Below, one piece after another: positions 52,379 through 62,289 of a DNA stretch of 64,000 bases. Made by a program: the position numbers and the translations under genes. Below the pieces are notes generated by a model. That model ran no database searches. It worked only from the letters and a program-made list of their open reading frames with translations, and was not told where the DNA came from. Position 1 is the stretch's first letter. Every line of letters begins with the position of its first letter. The stretch lies in assembly GCF_039555535.1 (NCBI RefSeq), contig NZ_CP154630.1, positions 1,873,001 through 1,937,000 on the forward strand, written 5' to 3'. Source of the DNA: Stenotrophomonas maltophilia (lineage in GTDB: Bacteria; Pseudomonadota; Gammaproteobacteria; Xanthomonadales; Xanthomonadaceae).

Positions 52379-53628
52379 GCCAGCAGAACACTCCCGGCAA
52401 CGATCCAAATCCGTCTCCGTACGGGCAGGGCCCTGCGGCTCAGGAGCCACCGACGAACCCGTATTATGGGCATGCGCAGGCCGAGGCAACCCCGGACCTG
52501 GATGCCAGTGCCCCGCAGCTTCGCTCTGCGGAAGAGCAGCGCTTGAACCGCAAGGCGCTGTTGTTCCTCGGCGGCATCCTGGTGTTGTTGCTGGCCATGG
52601 GCTTCCTGCTGCTGCGCAAGGGCAAGGAAGACGCTGAAGAAGTCAAGGCGCCGCCGCAGGTTGCACGTTCGAGCACCCCCGACCTGCCGATCATTGCACC
52701 CTCCGCGATTCGCGAGGCCGCCCGGGAAGCCGCCGAACCCATTCCGATGCTGCCGCCACCGCCGCAGGAAACGATGGGCCCGACGTTCATTCCTCGTGCC
52801 GAACCCGAGCGCGAGGTCGAGCGTGGCCCGAGTCTGCTGGATCGCCGCATTGCCGGTAGTGGTGGCGCAGGCGTGGGCACGGGCGATGCTGGCGGCCAGG
52901 CCGCAGCAGGGGACAACGACGATCCCTACATGCAGGCCACGTTGGCTGCGCTGCAGGCGCAGAACGGCAATGCTCCGCCGGCCAAGGTGCGCCGCGGGCC
53001 TGACGTGGAGGATGTGTCCAATGCTTCCTACATCCGCAGTCCCGATGCACTGCTGGTGCGTGGCACTTATCTGCGTTGTGTTCTCGAGACCCGCATCATC
53101 ACCGATCTTGCAGGTTATACGTCGTGCCTGTTGACCGAACCGGTGTACTCGATCAACGGCCGCAGCCTGCTGCTGCCCAAGGGGTCCAAGATCTACGGTG
53201 CGTACGGTGGTGGTCCCAAGGGCAAGCGCGTGGAAGTGATCTGGGATCGCATCACCACGCCCAATGGCATCGACGTGGCCATGTCCAGCCCGGGCGTGGA
53301 TCAGCTGGGTGGTGCCGGTCATCCTGGCCAGTACAGCGCGCACTGGGGCAGTCGCATTGCATCGGCGCTGATGATCAGCCTGATCGCCGACGCCTTCAAG
53401 TACGCCGCAGCCGAGCATGGCCCGGAGTCGACGACGGTTTCCAGTAATGGTTTTGCCGTTCGTTCGCCCTATGAAAGCGCCACCGCGCGCACGATGGAGC
53501 GTCTCGCCAACGAAGCCCTGACCAGTTCGAATCGCCCGCCGACTGTCACCATCAACCAGGGCACCGTCGTGAACGTCTACGTCGCAAAGGACGTCGACTT
53601 CACCAACGTGCTCAACCCGCGCCGGTAA
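52375..53628 (+). CDS. virB10: VirB10 core-complex protein
   Basis: The protein has 417 residues. One membrane helix (ALLFLGGILVLLLAMGFLLL), a Pro-rich periplasmic spacer, then the TrbI-type beta barrel (LVRGTYLRCVLETRIITDLA, VYSINGRSLLLPKGSKIYG, RVEVIWDRITTPNGIDVAMS) with the antenna region near GAGHPGQYSAHWGSRIASAL. It spans from inner to outer membrane and couples VirD4/VirB11 energy to channel opening. Confidence 0.9.
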   Translation: MSQQNTPGNDPNPSPYGQGPAAQEPPTNPYYGHAQAEATPDLDASAPQLRSAEEQRLNRKALLFLGGILVLLLAMGFLLLRKGKEDAEEVKAPPQVARSSTPDLPIIAPSAIREAAREAAEPIPMLPPPPQETMGPTFIPRAEPEREVERGPSLLDRRIAGSGGAGVGTGDAGGQAAAGDNDDPYMQATLAALQAQNGNAPPAKVRRGPDVEDVSNASYIRSPDALLVRGTYLRCVLETRIITDLAGYTSCLLTEPVYSINGRSLLLPKGSKIYGAYGGGPKGKRVEVIWDRITTPNGIDVAMSSPGVDQLGGAGHPGQYSAHWGSRIASALMISLIADAFKYAAAEHGPESTTVSSNGFAVRSPYESATARTMERLANEALTSSNRPPTVTINQGTVVNVYVAKDVDFTNVLNPRR

Positions 53629-53642
53629 CCCGAAGAACAACC

Positions 53643-54686
53643 ATGGACGCCGAAGTGTCACCCCTCGCCCTCGTTTCCAGCGACTTCCTGCGCTATCAGT
53701 ACGAAGTGCTGGGCATCGCCGAGTACATGACATCCCCGGAAGTGACGGAAATCTGCATCAACCGTCCCGGTGAGCTGTACCTGGAGACCCGGGCGGGGTG
53801 GCAGCGGGTGGAGGTGCCGGGCCTGACGTTCGAGCGGGCCCGGCAGTTCTGCACCGCCGTGGTGAACGAAAGCAACACCGGCCAGCGCATCACCGATGCC
53901 GATCCGGTCGTCTCGCTCACCTTCCCGACCGGGCAACGTGCGCAGTTCGTGATTCCACCTGCCTGTGATGCCGGCAAGGTCTCGATCACGATCCGCCTGC
54001 CGTCCAAGCACACCAAGTCGCTCACCCAGTACCACGAGGATGGCTTCTTCAACCAGATCCTGGAACAGGATGGCAGTCTGAGCGAGCAGGACCGCGAGCT
54101 GCTGGAACTGCGCCAGCAGCGCGAGTACGCAGAGTTCTTCCGTCGTGCGGTGATGTACCGCAAGAACATCGTGGTCTCCGGTGCGACCGGTAGCGGCAAG
54201 ACCACCTTCATGAAAGCGCTGGTCAATCATATCCCGGACAACGAACGCCTGGTCACGATCGAGGACGCGCGCGAACTGTTTCTGACCCAACCCAATGTGG
54301 TGCACCTGCTGTACTCCAAGGGTGGGCAGAGCACCAGCAATGTCAGCGCAAAGAGTTGCATGGAAGCCTGCCTGCGCATGAAGCCCGAGCGCATCATCCT
54401 GGCCGAGCTGCGCGGTGACGAGGCGTTCTACTTCATCCGCAACTGCGCATCGGGCCACCCGGGCTCGATCACCAGTTGCCATGCCGGTAGCCCGGAGCAG
54501 ACCTGGGACCAGCTGGCGCTGATGGTGAAGGCCTCGGCCGAGGGTTCTGGCCTGGAGTTCAACGTCATCAAGCGACTGTTGATGATGACCATCGACATCG
54601 TCGTGCATATCAAGGCGCATGCCGGCTCGCGCTACATCACCGGCATCGACTTCAATCCTGGGCGTGCCCAGGGGCAGGAGGGCTGA
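53643..54686 (+). CDS. virB11: VirB11 secretion ATPase
   Basis: The protein has 347 residues. Walker A is SGATGSGKTTF near residue 179; Walker B/Asp box and the His box AELRGDEAFYFIRNCASGHP and HAGSPEQTW are present. It is the hexameric traffic ATPase at the base of the system. Confidence 0.95.
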   Translation: MDAEVSPLALVSSDFLRYQYEVLGIAEYMTSPEVTEICINRPGELYLETRAGWQRVEVPGLTFERARQFCTAVVNESNTGQRITDADPVVSLTFPTGQRAQFVIPPACDAGKVSITIRLPSKHTKSLTQYHEDGFFNQILEQDGSLSEQDRELLELRQQREYAEFFRRAVMYRKNIVVSGATGSGKTTFMKALVNHIPDNERLVTIEDARELFLTQPNVVHLLYSKGGQSTSNVSAKSCMEACLRMKPERIILAELRGDEAFYFIRNCASGHPGSITSCHAGSPEQTWDQLALMVKASAEGSGLEFNVIKRLLMMTIDIVVHIKAHAGSRYITGIDFNPGRAQGQEG

Positions 54687-54689
54687 CCA

Positions 54690-55655
54690 ATGCTGCCAGG
54701 ACTGGAAATGATGGCGTGCCCGGAAATGGCCGTCTCGATGGACGTGATGCAGCACGTCATCAACGTGGAATCGTCGCGCAACCCCTATGCCATCGGTGTG
54801 GTCGGCGGCGCCCTGGTGCGCCAGCCCAAGGCCCTCGACGAGGCGCTGGCCACCGTTCGCATGCTGGAGGAGAAGGGCTACAACTTCTCCATCGGTCTGG
54901 CCCAGGTCAACCGCTACAACCTGGGCAAGTACGGGCTGGATTCCTACGAGAAGGCCTTCCAACAGTGCCCGAACCTGCAGGCTGGTTCGCGCATCCTCGC
55001 CGACTGCTACAAGCGCTCCGGTGGTGACTGGGGCAAGTCGTTCAGCTGCTACTACTCGGGCAACTTCGAGACCGGCTTCCGTCACGGGTACGTGCAGAAG
55101 ATCTACGACTCGATCCGCCGCGGTCAGCAGGTCGCAAGCAATGGCGTCGCGCCGATTGACGTGGTCAGCCGTGGCGAGCGTCGGGTGGTCAGGGTCGAAC
55201 ATCATCCGCAGACAGTCTCGCCGGCCCAGACGCGCATCGTCGCCCAGAGCAGTGCGCCGGTGTACGTACCGTCCAATGACCCGGCCCGGGCCTACACCGT
55301 CTACCCATCAACCGGTGCGATGGCCCGCAGCAGCCTGCTGAACATCGCCGACCAGGCGGTATCGCGCGTGGTGCTGGGTTCGGTCGATCGAATGATGCAG
55401 CCACAGGCGCAGGGCGGAAACGACATGCCGCAGCAGGCTCCGCAGCAGTATCAGCAGCCTGGTGCGGCTCAGGGTGGGGCAGCCATGCCGCAACAGCTGC
55501 CCGGGATGGCTGCTGGCGCGAATGCGCCGGTGATGCTGCGCCCCTGGAACGAGCGCAACGCGCCGGCAGCGGACACCCAGAATTTCTACAACGCACCGGC
55601 ACCCCGTGCGCCGGTGCAGCAGATTCCCGCAGGGGATGCGGCCTTCGTGTTCTGA
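54690..55655 (+). CDS. virB1: VirB1 lytic transglycosylase
   Basis: The protein has 321 residues. The SLT domain starts VSMDVMQHVINVESSRNPYA with the catalytic Glu in NVESS and continues NFSIGLAQVNRYNLGKYGLD. A long Gln/Pro/Ala-rich C-terminal tail (QQAPQQYQQPGAAQGG) follows. It would open peptidoglycan for the T4SS. Confidence 0.9.
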   Translation: MLPGLEMMACPEMAVSMDVMQHVINVESSRNPYAIGVVGGALVRQPKALDEALATVRMLEEKGYNFSIGLAQVNRYNLGKYGLDSYEKAFQQCPNLQAGSRILADCYKRSGGDWGKSFSCYYSGNFETGFRHGYVQKIYDSIRRGQQVASNGVAPIDVVSRGERRVVRVEHHPQTVSPAQTRIVAQSSAPVYVPSNDPARAYTVYPSTGAMARSSLLNIADQAVSRVVLGSVDRMMQPQAQGGNDMPQQAPQQYQQPGAAQGGAAMPQQLPGMAAGANAPVMLRPWNERNAPAADTQNFYNAPAPRAPVQQIPAGDAAFVF

Positions 55656-55728
55656 CGAAGTCGTGGTGCGACCGGTCCCCCGGCTGGTCGATTCAGTTGT
55701 GTTAGTCCATCAACAAGGAAATCAATCC

Positions 55729-56151
55729 ATGAAGCGATTCAATCTCGACCTCGTCCAGGCCCAGCGCACGCTGAAGACCATGCTGATGGCCGTCGCATTC
55801 GCAGGTGCTGTGTTCGCTCCCCAGGCCCTGGCAGGCGGTACCGACTTCGGCGGCACCGATGGCAAGGTCTGCGGCTTCTTCTCCAACATCAACGGCCTGC
55901 TGAACATGGCCTCTATCGCCGTGGTCACGATCGCCGTGATCTTCGCCGGTTACCAGATCGCGTTTGCCCACAAGCGCATCGGTGACGTGGCCCCGATCCT
56001 GATCGGCGGTGTGCTGATCGGCGCGGCAGGCCAGATCGCGCGCATGCTGCTCGGCAAGGAGGCTGGCAGCTGCGACAAGGTCGGTGGTGGCGACGGCGCT
56101 GGCATGGCGTTTGAAATGATCAAGCACGCCGTCCAGTACTACAGTGCATAA
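55729..56151 (+). CDS. virB2: VirB2 pilin
   Basis: The protein has 140 residues from the ATG at 55729. A long signal ends near ALAGG, then two hydrophobic helices (NMASIAVVTIAVIFAGYQIA and IGDVAPILIGGVLIGAAGQI) with the basic loop AHKRIGD between them, as in VirB2 pilins. The C-terminal tail carries a second Cys. It overlaps virB3 by 8 bases. Confidence 0.9.
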   Translation: MKRFNLDLVQAQRTLKTMLMAVAFAGAVFAPQALAGGTDFGGTDGKVCGFFSNINGLLNMASIAVVTIAVIFAGYQIAFAHKRIGDVAPILIGGVLIGAAGQIARMLLGKEAGSCDKVGGGDGAGMAFEMIKHAVQYYSA

Positions 56152-56452
56152 GAACGTCCTGTTCCGGGGATGCACGCGCCCAGCGATGTTCCTGGGCGTT
56201 CCCTACCTGCCATTTTTCATGGTGGCGGGCGGGTTGTTGCTGCTGAGCATGTACACGAACTTCTGGTTTCTGCTGACCATCCCGGTGGCCATCTTCATCA
56301 TGCGGCAGATGGCCAAGCGTGACGAGATGATCTTCCGCCTGCTGGGCCTGCGCCTGATGTTCAAGCTCAAGGTGCGCAACGTGCAGGAGCATGATGGCAT
56401 GTGGGTGTTCAACCCGAATCACTACCGCAACAAGCCAGCCCCCAGGGATTGA
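56144..56452 (+). CDS. virB3: VirB3 membrane protein
   Basis: The protein has 102 residues with a GTG start inside the end of virB2. The family pattern is LFRGCTRPAMFLGVPYLPFF followed by a second hydrophobic run (NFWFLLTIPVAIFIMRQMA) and a basic tail. Confidence 0.9.
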   Translation: MHKNVLFRGCTRPAMFLGVPYLPFFMVAGGLLLLSMYTNFWFLLTIPVAIFIMRQMAKRDEMIFRLLGLRLMFKLKVRNVQEHDGMWVFNPNHYRNKPAPRD

Positions 56453-56536
56453 GGGCTGGATCCGGCCAGGCGGGCGTTGAACGCCCGCTTGGCCAACTCC
56501 GCATCTTTGCCGGCAGTACCTTTTGGAAGCAGTCGT

Positions 56537-58984
56537 ATGTTCAACCCAGATACCTCCATCAGCGAATTCATCCCCTTGTCGTCGCACGTGGCTCCGAATG
56601 TGGTGAAGACCACGGGCGGCGACTACCTGTTGACGTGGCACCTGGAAGGGCTGCCGTTCGTGGGGCGCGAAGAATGGGAGCTTGAGCATCGGCACAACAC
56701 GTTCAACCGGTTGCTGCAGACGCTGCGCGCGCCGGATTTCGTCAACGTTGCCTTCTGGGTGCATGACATCCGGCGCCGTCGCACGCTGAAGGGAAAGAGC
56801 TACTACAAGCAGCGCTTCAACCAGGACGTGTGCGACCAGTACATGGGCATGCTGTCCTCTCAGCGCATCATGCAGAACGAGCTGTACCTGACGATGATCT
56901 ATCGCCCGGTGGTGGCGGGAAAGCGCTTCGTGGAGAAGTCCGCGAACGTGGACAAGCTGCGCGCCGAGCAGGAGCAGGCTGTCGAGAAGCTGATGGAGCT
57001 GGCCGGCAACGTCGAGGCGGTGATCCGCGACTACGCGCCGTACCGGCTCGGCATGTACGAAGCCAAGAACGGCGTGGTGTTTTCCGAAACGCTGGAGCTG
57101 TTCGGCTACCTGATCAACCGCATCGATGAGCCGGTGCCGGTACTGTCGGCGCCAGTGAAAGACTATCTTCCGGTCAGCCGGCACATGTTCTCGGCCAAGA
57201 CCGGCGATTTCGTGATCAATACGCCCAATGGCGTCAATCATTTCGGCGCGATCCTGAATATCAAGGAATATGCCGAGGGGACCTATCCGGGCATCCTCAA
57301 TGGTCTGAAGTATCTGGACTACGAGTACGTCATCACCCATTCGTTCAGCCCGATGGGGCGCCAGGACGCATTGAAGGTGCTGGACCGGACCAAGGGCATG
57401 ATGATCTCCTCGGGCGACAAGGCGGTCAGTCAGATCGTCGAACTCGACCAGGCGATGGATCATCTGTCGTCAGGCAACTTCGTGCTGGGCGAATACCACT
57501 TCATCATCGCGGTGTATGGCGACAGCCAGGCGAAGCTGTCGCAGAACGTGGCCTCGACCCGTGCCGAGCTGTCCAACGCCGGTTTCGTGTCGACCAAGGA
57601 GGATCTGGCAGTTACCTCGTCGTTCTATTCGCAGCTGCCAGCCAACTGGCGCTTCCGCACGCGGCTGGCCAACGTCAGCTCGCTGAATTTCCTCGGTCTG
57701 TCGCCGCTGCACAACTTCGCCACCGGCAAGCAGCACAACAACCCGTGGGGCGACTGCGTGACCACGCTGCAGACCACCAACGGCCAGCCGTACTACTTCA
57801 ACTTCCATGCCACCCATCCATCCGAGAATTCGCTGGGTGAGAAGGCGATCGCCAACACCATGGTGATCGGCAAGTCCGGTACCGGCAAGACCGCGCTGAT
57901 CAACTTCCTGCTCAGCCAGGTTCAGAAGTATGAGCCGTCACCGACCATCTTCTTCTTCGACAAGGACCGTGGTGCGGAGATCTTCGTGCGTGCCTGCGGT
58001 GGCAATTATCTGGCTCTGGAGAACGGTGCGCCGACTGGCTTCAACCCGTTCCAGTGCGAGAACAACGAAGCGAACGTGCAGTTCCTGGCCGACCTGATCA
58101 AGGTGCTGGCCGGCAAGCGCGAGTACAGCGCCCGCGAGGAAGAGGACATCTACCGTGCGGTGGAGAGCATGCTCGATACGCCGATGCATCTGCGCAGCAT
58201 GACCAACTTCCAGAAGAGCCTGCCCAACATGGGCGACGACGGCCTCTATGCGCGCATGCGCCGTTGGACTTCGGGCAATTCGCTGGGTTGGGTCTTCGAC
58301 AATCCGATCGATACGGTGGATCTGAGCAAGGCCAACATCATCGGCTTCGACTACACCGACATCATCGACAATCCCGAAGTGCGCGTGCCGGTCATCAATT
58401 ACCTGCTGCACCGCCTGGAATCGCTGATCGACGGTCGACCGCTGATCTATGTGATGGACGAATTCTGGAAGATCCTGGACGGCGAGGGTGGCCTGAAGGA
58501 GTTCGCGAAGAACAAGCAGAAGACCATCCGTAAGCAGAACGGCCTGGGCATCTTCGCCACGCAGAGCCCGGAAGACGCGCTGAAGAGTGATATCTCCGCT
58601 GCCCTGATCGAGCAGACCGCCACGCTCATCCTGCTGCCGAACCCGAACGCCAGCAAGAGCGACTACATGGATGGCCTGAAGTTGACCGAGGCGGAGTTCA
58701 AGGTGGTCACGGCACTGGACGAGCGCTCGCGCTGCTTCCTGGTCAAGCAGGGCCATGCTTCCAGTGTCTGCCAGCTCAACCTGCGTGGCATGGACGACAT
58801 CCTGTCGGTGATCTCGGCCTCGACCGACAACATCGACATCATGCATCGGGTGCTGCAGACGGCTGCAGTCCGCAATCGGATCACTGTGGACGAACTCACG
58901 CCGGAACAGTGGCTGGAGGACTTCTACAAGAACCGAAAGGGCTCTGGTAAAGCCAAGGCCTCTGCCGAAACCGATGCGGCTTGA
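56537..58984 (+). CDS. virB4: VirB4 secretion ATPase
   Basis: The protein has 815 residues from the ATG at 56537. Walker A is GKSGTGKTALINFLLSQV near residue 445; the Walker B region reads PLIYVMDEFWKIL, and TIRKQNGLGIFATQSPEDAL follows. It is the largest energy-giving subunit of the inner-membrane complex. Confidence 0.95.
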   Translation: MFNPDTSISEFIPLSSHVAPNVVKTTGGDYLLTWHLEGLPFVGREEWELEHRHNTFNRLLQTLRAPDFVNVAFWVHDIRRRRTLKGKSYYKQRFNQDVCDQYMGMLSSQRIMQNELYLTMIYRPVVAGKRFVEKSANVDKLRAEQEQAVEKLMELAGNVEAVIRDYAPYRLGMYEAKNGVVFSETLELFGYLINRIDEPVPVLSAPVKDYLPVSRHMFSAKTGDFVINTPNGVNHFGAILNIKEYAEGTYPGILNGLKYLDYEYVITHSFSPMGRQDALKVLDRTKGMMISSGDKAVSQIVELDQAMDHLSSGNFVLGEYHFIIAVYGDSQAKLSQNVASTRAELSNAGFVSTKEDLAVTSSFYSQLPANWRFRTRLANVSSLNFLGLSPLHNFATGKQHNNPWGDCVTTLQTTNGQPYYFNFHATHPSENSLGEKAIANTMVIGKSGTGKTALINFLLSQVQKYEPSPTIFFFDKDRGAEIFVRACGGNYLALENGAPTGFNPFQCENNEANVQFLADLIKVLAGKREYSAREEEDIYRAVESMLDTPMHLRSMTNFQKSLPNMGDDGLYARMRRWTSGNSLGWVFDNPIDTVDLSKANIIGFDYTDIIDNPEVRVPVINYLLHRLESLIDGRPLIYVMDEFWKILDGEGGLKEFAKNKQKTIRKQNGLGIFATQSPEDALKSDISAALIEQTATLILLPNPNASKSDYMDGLKLTEAEFKVVTALDERSRCFLVKQGHASSVCQLNLRGMDDILSVISASTDNIDIMHRVLQTAAVRNRITVDELTPEQWLEDFYKNRKGSGKAKASAETDAA

Positions 58985-59035
58985 AAGCCCTGGATCAGAC
59001 AGCGCCGAATGAAATCCATTCCCCTGGAGAAGAAC

Positions 59036-59836
59036 ATGAGCATGACATCCCGAAATCACAAGCGCCACCGCGGTCTGCGTCAGAAGCGCCTGGCAGCCAT
59101 CCTGCTGGGGAGCATGGTCATGTTCTCCACCACGTCGGTTTCGGCCGGTGGTTACCCTGTCTTCGACCTCAGTAATCTCATGCAGGCACTGAAGGACTTT
59201 GCCCAAGGGAAGGCGCAAATGAAGGCTGACGGGCTGGAGTACGCGGCTCAGGTAACTCGGTGGAGAAGGACGTTCCAGGAGTACCAAAATGCGCTTGTCC
59301 AGATCCAGGGCATGATCAACAACTTCGGCTTGCCGCCAGGCGCCACATTGGAGCGGGTTCCAGACGACTATATGGTCGCCGACCTCTGCCGTACGTCGGC
59401 GGGCTTCAGCGCTGGCAGCCTGCTGAAGAAGTTTGTGCTGGATACCTCCGGTGATCTCTACGCGCAGCAGCAGCAGCTGTGCGTCAACATCCAGATGATG
59501 GAAAACCGGAAGCGCAACGAGACGGTGGATTTCATCGAGAAGACCATTCCCAGCATCAACGCGTCGTTGTCTGAGATCATGGGCTGGCGAGGCGGCGCCG
59601 ATGGCAATCTTGCGGGAACTCTTTCGGCCGTGAACAGTGACTCCCTGCGTACGGCAAACGATATTTCCAAGCTGCAGCAGGAGTGGGAGGCGCGCATGCG
59701 GTCCTACGACGCCTATCAGGAGTCAATGAAGGCCAATCAGCGCGTGCTGGCGCGCGTGGCATTGAAGGGCAAGCCGGGCGTCATCTCGCAGCTGGTCAAG
59801 ACGGCTGCATTGGAAGGCGCTTTGCACATCGACTGA
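59036..59836 (+). CDS. virB5: VirB5 minor pilin
   Basis: The protein has 266 residues from the ATG at 59036, with GGAGAAG upstream. A signal peptide (LAAILLGSMVMFSTTSVSAG) precedes a helical periplasmic body (FDLSNLMQALKDFAQGKAQM, QRVLARVALKGKPGVISQLV). It is the tip/minor pilin by position; sequence similarity among VirB5 proteins is low. Confidence 0.85.
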   Translation: MSMTSRNHKRHRGLRQKRLAAILLGSMVMFSTTSVSAGGYPVFDLSNLMQALKDFAQGKAQMKADGLEYAAQVTRWRRTFQEYQNALVQIQGMINNFGLPPGATLERVPDDYMVADLCRTSAGFSAGSLLKKFVLDTSGDLYAQQQQLCVNIQMMENRKRNETVDFIEKTIPSINASLSEIMGWRGGADGNLAGTLSAVNSDSLRTANDISKLQQEWEARMRSYDAYQESMKANQRVLARVALKGKPGVISQLVKTAALEGALHID

Positions 59837-59910
59837 CGTCGCTTGGGGCAGGTGCATAGGCACCGGCTCCATGAGGTTGTCCGGTAGGGATACATCAAGG
59901 GATTGCGGAA

Positions 59911-61068
59911 ATGATCAGGTCGATTGCCAATTTTGATTTCAATGGCGGATTCCAGGATTTGATGGGGCACGTTGCACGTGTCCAGTCGATCGGGGATTTC
60001 GTGTTCTTCAAGTTCATCTTCGACTTCCTGCGAAAGAAGATAAACAAGTTCGGCATCGACATGATGGGGGAAATGATGCAGTGGGTCGGCGGCATCGCCC
60101 TCACGCTCATGACCCTGTGGGTGCTGGTGCAGGGCTTCCGCATCGTGACCGGCCGCAGCCGGGACTCAATGATGGTATTGGTGACCAATATGGCGCGTGC
60201 GGCGTTGATCGTCAGCGCGGCCACCACGATGGGCGCTTTCGGCACCAACCTGCAGAGCTTCCTCACCCACGACGTCAAGGCAGAAATCACGAAGGTCGTG
60301 ACAGGCTCGAACGAGTCACCCGAAGCTCAGATCGACAAGAGCCTGGCATGGATGCAGGTGGCGCTTTCCAGTATCGACGCCATCCAGATCATGAATGACG
60401 GGGAGCTGCTGGAGGACAAGAAGCGGGCACTGTTCTTCATCGGCATGGGCACCGCAGGTCCAGCCATCACCGCTGGTGCGATGCTGATGCTGTATGAAAT
60501 CGCCATGGCGCTGTTCATCGGCTTTGGCCCTCTGTTCATCCTCTGCCTGTTGTTCGACCAGACCAAGCAGTTGTTCCAGCGTTGGCTGTTCTACGGCATC
60601 GGCACGATGTTCTCCATGGCCGTACTTGCAGCGATGGTCTCCATTGCACTGGATATGGTGGTACGTGTAGCGGCCACTTTCTGGACCACAGCGCTGGTGC
60701 AGGAGTTCATCCTCAAGGAAAGCATGTCCGACGGCATGACCAGCCAGGCAATGCAGCAGGGAGGCATGGGCCTGATCCTCACCGCGTTGATCCTGACTAC
60801 ACCCCCAATGGCAGCGATGTTCTTCCAGGGTACCCTGGGCACCTTCATGGCATATTCGCAGATAGGTGGTGGCGCCAGTGCCTCGCCGAGTGCTGATGGT
60901 CGTCCGCCGGGCATGTCGGCTCCGCCGCCGGCGGCTCCAGAGGCCGCGTCGGGCCACAATGCAGCAAATCCTCAGAACAGTCTGGGCCGAGTGTTTGACG
61001 GCACGGGCGGGGCGGGAGGAACCACACCTGGTCAACGTGGCGCGGCGAACGCCAATCAAGGAAATTAG
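59911..61068 (+). CDS. virB6: VirB6 polytopic membrane protein
   Basis: The protein has 385 residues. Five or more hydrophobic segments are visible (WVGGIALTLMTLWVLVQGFR, LIVSAATTMGAFGTNLQSFL, YEIAMALFIGFGPLFILCLL, GIGTMFSMAVLAAMVSIALD, MGLILTALILTTPPMAAMFF), typical of VirB6 inner-membrane scaffolds. A Pro/Gly-rich C-terminal tail follows. It is the last classical vir gene of the run. Confidence 0.85.
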   Translation: MIRSIANFDFNGGFQDLMGHVARVQSIGDFVFFKFIFDFLRKKINKFGIDMMGEMMQWVGGIALTLMTLWVLVQGFRIVTGRSRDSMMVLVTNMARAALIVSAATTMGAFGTNLQSFLTHDVKAEITKVVTGSNESPEAQIDKSLAWMQVALSSIDAIQIMNDGELLEDKKRALFFIGMGTAGPAITAGAMLMLYEIAMALFIGFGPLFILCLLFDQTKQLFQRWLFYGIGTMFSMAVLAAMVSIALDMVVRVAATFWTTALVQEFILKESMSDGMTSQAMQQGGMGLILTALILTTPPMAAMFFQGTLGTFMAYSQIGGGASASPSADGRPPGMSAPPPAAPEAASGHNAANPQNSLGRVFDGTGGAGGTTPGQRGAANANQGN

Positions 61069-61082
61069 AGGCTGGACTGACG

Positions 61083-61601
61083 ATGAGCGCCAACGGTTTT
61101 CTGAAATATCTTTGCTTGTCTTTCGTGTTTATGGGTTCTGCATACATCAATTCTGCGTTAGCAGAAGGTCGCTGCCCTCCGGGCCAGTATCCGATCGGCG
61201 ATCAGGGAGTGGGCGGCTGTGCTCCCATCCCTGGTGCAGGCCGGAGCGCGCCTGATGAGAATCCCGGGCACTGGGTTAAGACGTGGGGAGCCGTTGCGGG
61301 ATCCATGAATGGCGATGCGGGTGCATCGACTGGCCATCAGGCCAAGGCCTCGGCCGAGCAACAGGCGATCGAGCGCTGCGGTCACTGGGGAGCAACTGAT
61401 TGCAAGGTTCTGTACACCTATTACAACCAGTGCTATGCGTCCATCAGAACCGGCCGGCCGGACAATGGAACGATGTTCAACGCGGGTGCTACCAAGGAAC
61501 AGGCGCTGGAAAGGGCGACGCAGGATTGTCGGAATTCGGGAAGCCAGGAGTGCACGTTCGTCCACTCGGACTGCACCAAGCCCTTCTTTCAGGAGGGCTG
61601 A
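61083..61601 (+). CDS. secreted DUF4189-type protein, copy 1
   Basis: The protein has 172 residues. A signal (FLKYLCLSFVFMGSAYINSA) precedes the family hallmark EGRCPPGQYPIGDQGVGGCA followed by PIPGA. The body contains WGAVAG, HQAKASAEQQAIERC, CKVLYTYYNQCYA and later Cys. It starts 14 bases after virB6, so it is probably part of the same transcript. Role unknown; see the tandem copies that follow. Confidence 0.75.
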   Translation: MSANGFLKYLCLSFVFMGSAYINSALAEGRCPPGQYPIGDQGVGGCAPIPGAGRSAPDENPGHWVKTWGAVAGSMNGDAGASTGHQAKASAEQQAIERCGHWGATDCKVLYTYYNQCYASIRTGRPDNGTMFNAGATKEQALERATQDCRNSGSQECTFVHSDCTKPFFQEG

Positions 61602-61708
61602 TATGGCAAATCATATTGCCTCCCGTTCTTTGGATGTCGCTTGAAGCACTGCGGAAGGCTTCAAGGAAGATGACGGGTGCGGAGCATCAGACCACCGAGT
61701 GATCAACA

Positions 61709-62257
61709 GTGATGTCCAAAAAGTCTTGGCAATGGCCGGATTCAAGCATCTGGGTAACATTTCTTGGGTTTTTGACGCTGGCGTTTGCCGTGCTCGTCGT
61801 TACTGAAAATGCCAATGCCGAAGGCCGTTGCCCTGGGGGCCAGTACCCGATTGGTGGCCAAGGCGTTGGAGGCTGCGCACCCATACCCGGCGCGGCTCAG
61901 AGCGCCCCGCAGGAGAATCCCGGGTACTGGGTCAAGACATGGGGTGCAGTCGCCAGCTCGCCTGGAGGAGATGCAGGTTCTGCCACTGGGCATCAGGCCA
62001 AGGCTTCGGCAGAGCGCCAAGCCGTCGAGCGATGCCGGCAGGGCGGAGCTACCGACTGCACAGTCGTTTTTACCTACTACAACCAGTGCTATGCGGTTGT
62101 CCGGGCTGCACGACCGGACAATGGCATGAGATTCAACACCGGGGCGACGAAAGAACAGGCGCAGGAGCGGGCAACCAAGGACTGCAAGGATTTGGGAAGT
62201 CAGGCTTGCTCCGTTTTCCATTCTGACTGTACCAAGCCGTTCTTCCAGCAAGACTGA
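61709..62257 (+). CDS. secreted DUF4189-type protein, copy 2
   Basis: The protein has 182 residues with a signal ending near ENANAEG and the same RCPGGQYPIGGQGVGGCAPI block. Most Cys positions and HQAKASAERQAVERC match copy 1, so this is a recent duplicate. The C-terminal half (DCKDLGSQACSVFHSDCTKP) parallels the end of copy 1. Confidence 0.75.
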   Translation: MMSKKSWQWPDSSIWVTFLGFLTLAFAVLVVTENANAEGRCPGGQYPIGGQGVGGCAPIPGAAQSAPQENPGYWVKTWGAVASSPGGDAGSATGHQAKASAERQAVERCRQGGATDCTVVFTYYNQCYAVVRAARPDNGMRFNTGATKEQAQERATKDCKDLGSQACSVFHSDCTKPFFQQD

Positions 62258-62289
62258 TCGGTTGTGACATCACACGGAGATTCAAGGCA

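Noticed and set aside
53658..55205. A 515-codon open frame on the minus strand
   Set aside because: It is antisense to virB11 and virB1, both of which are certain.
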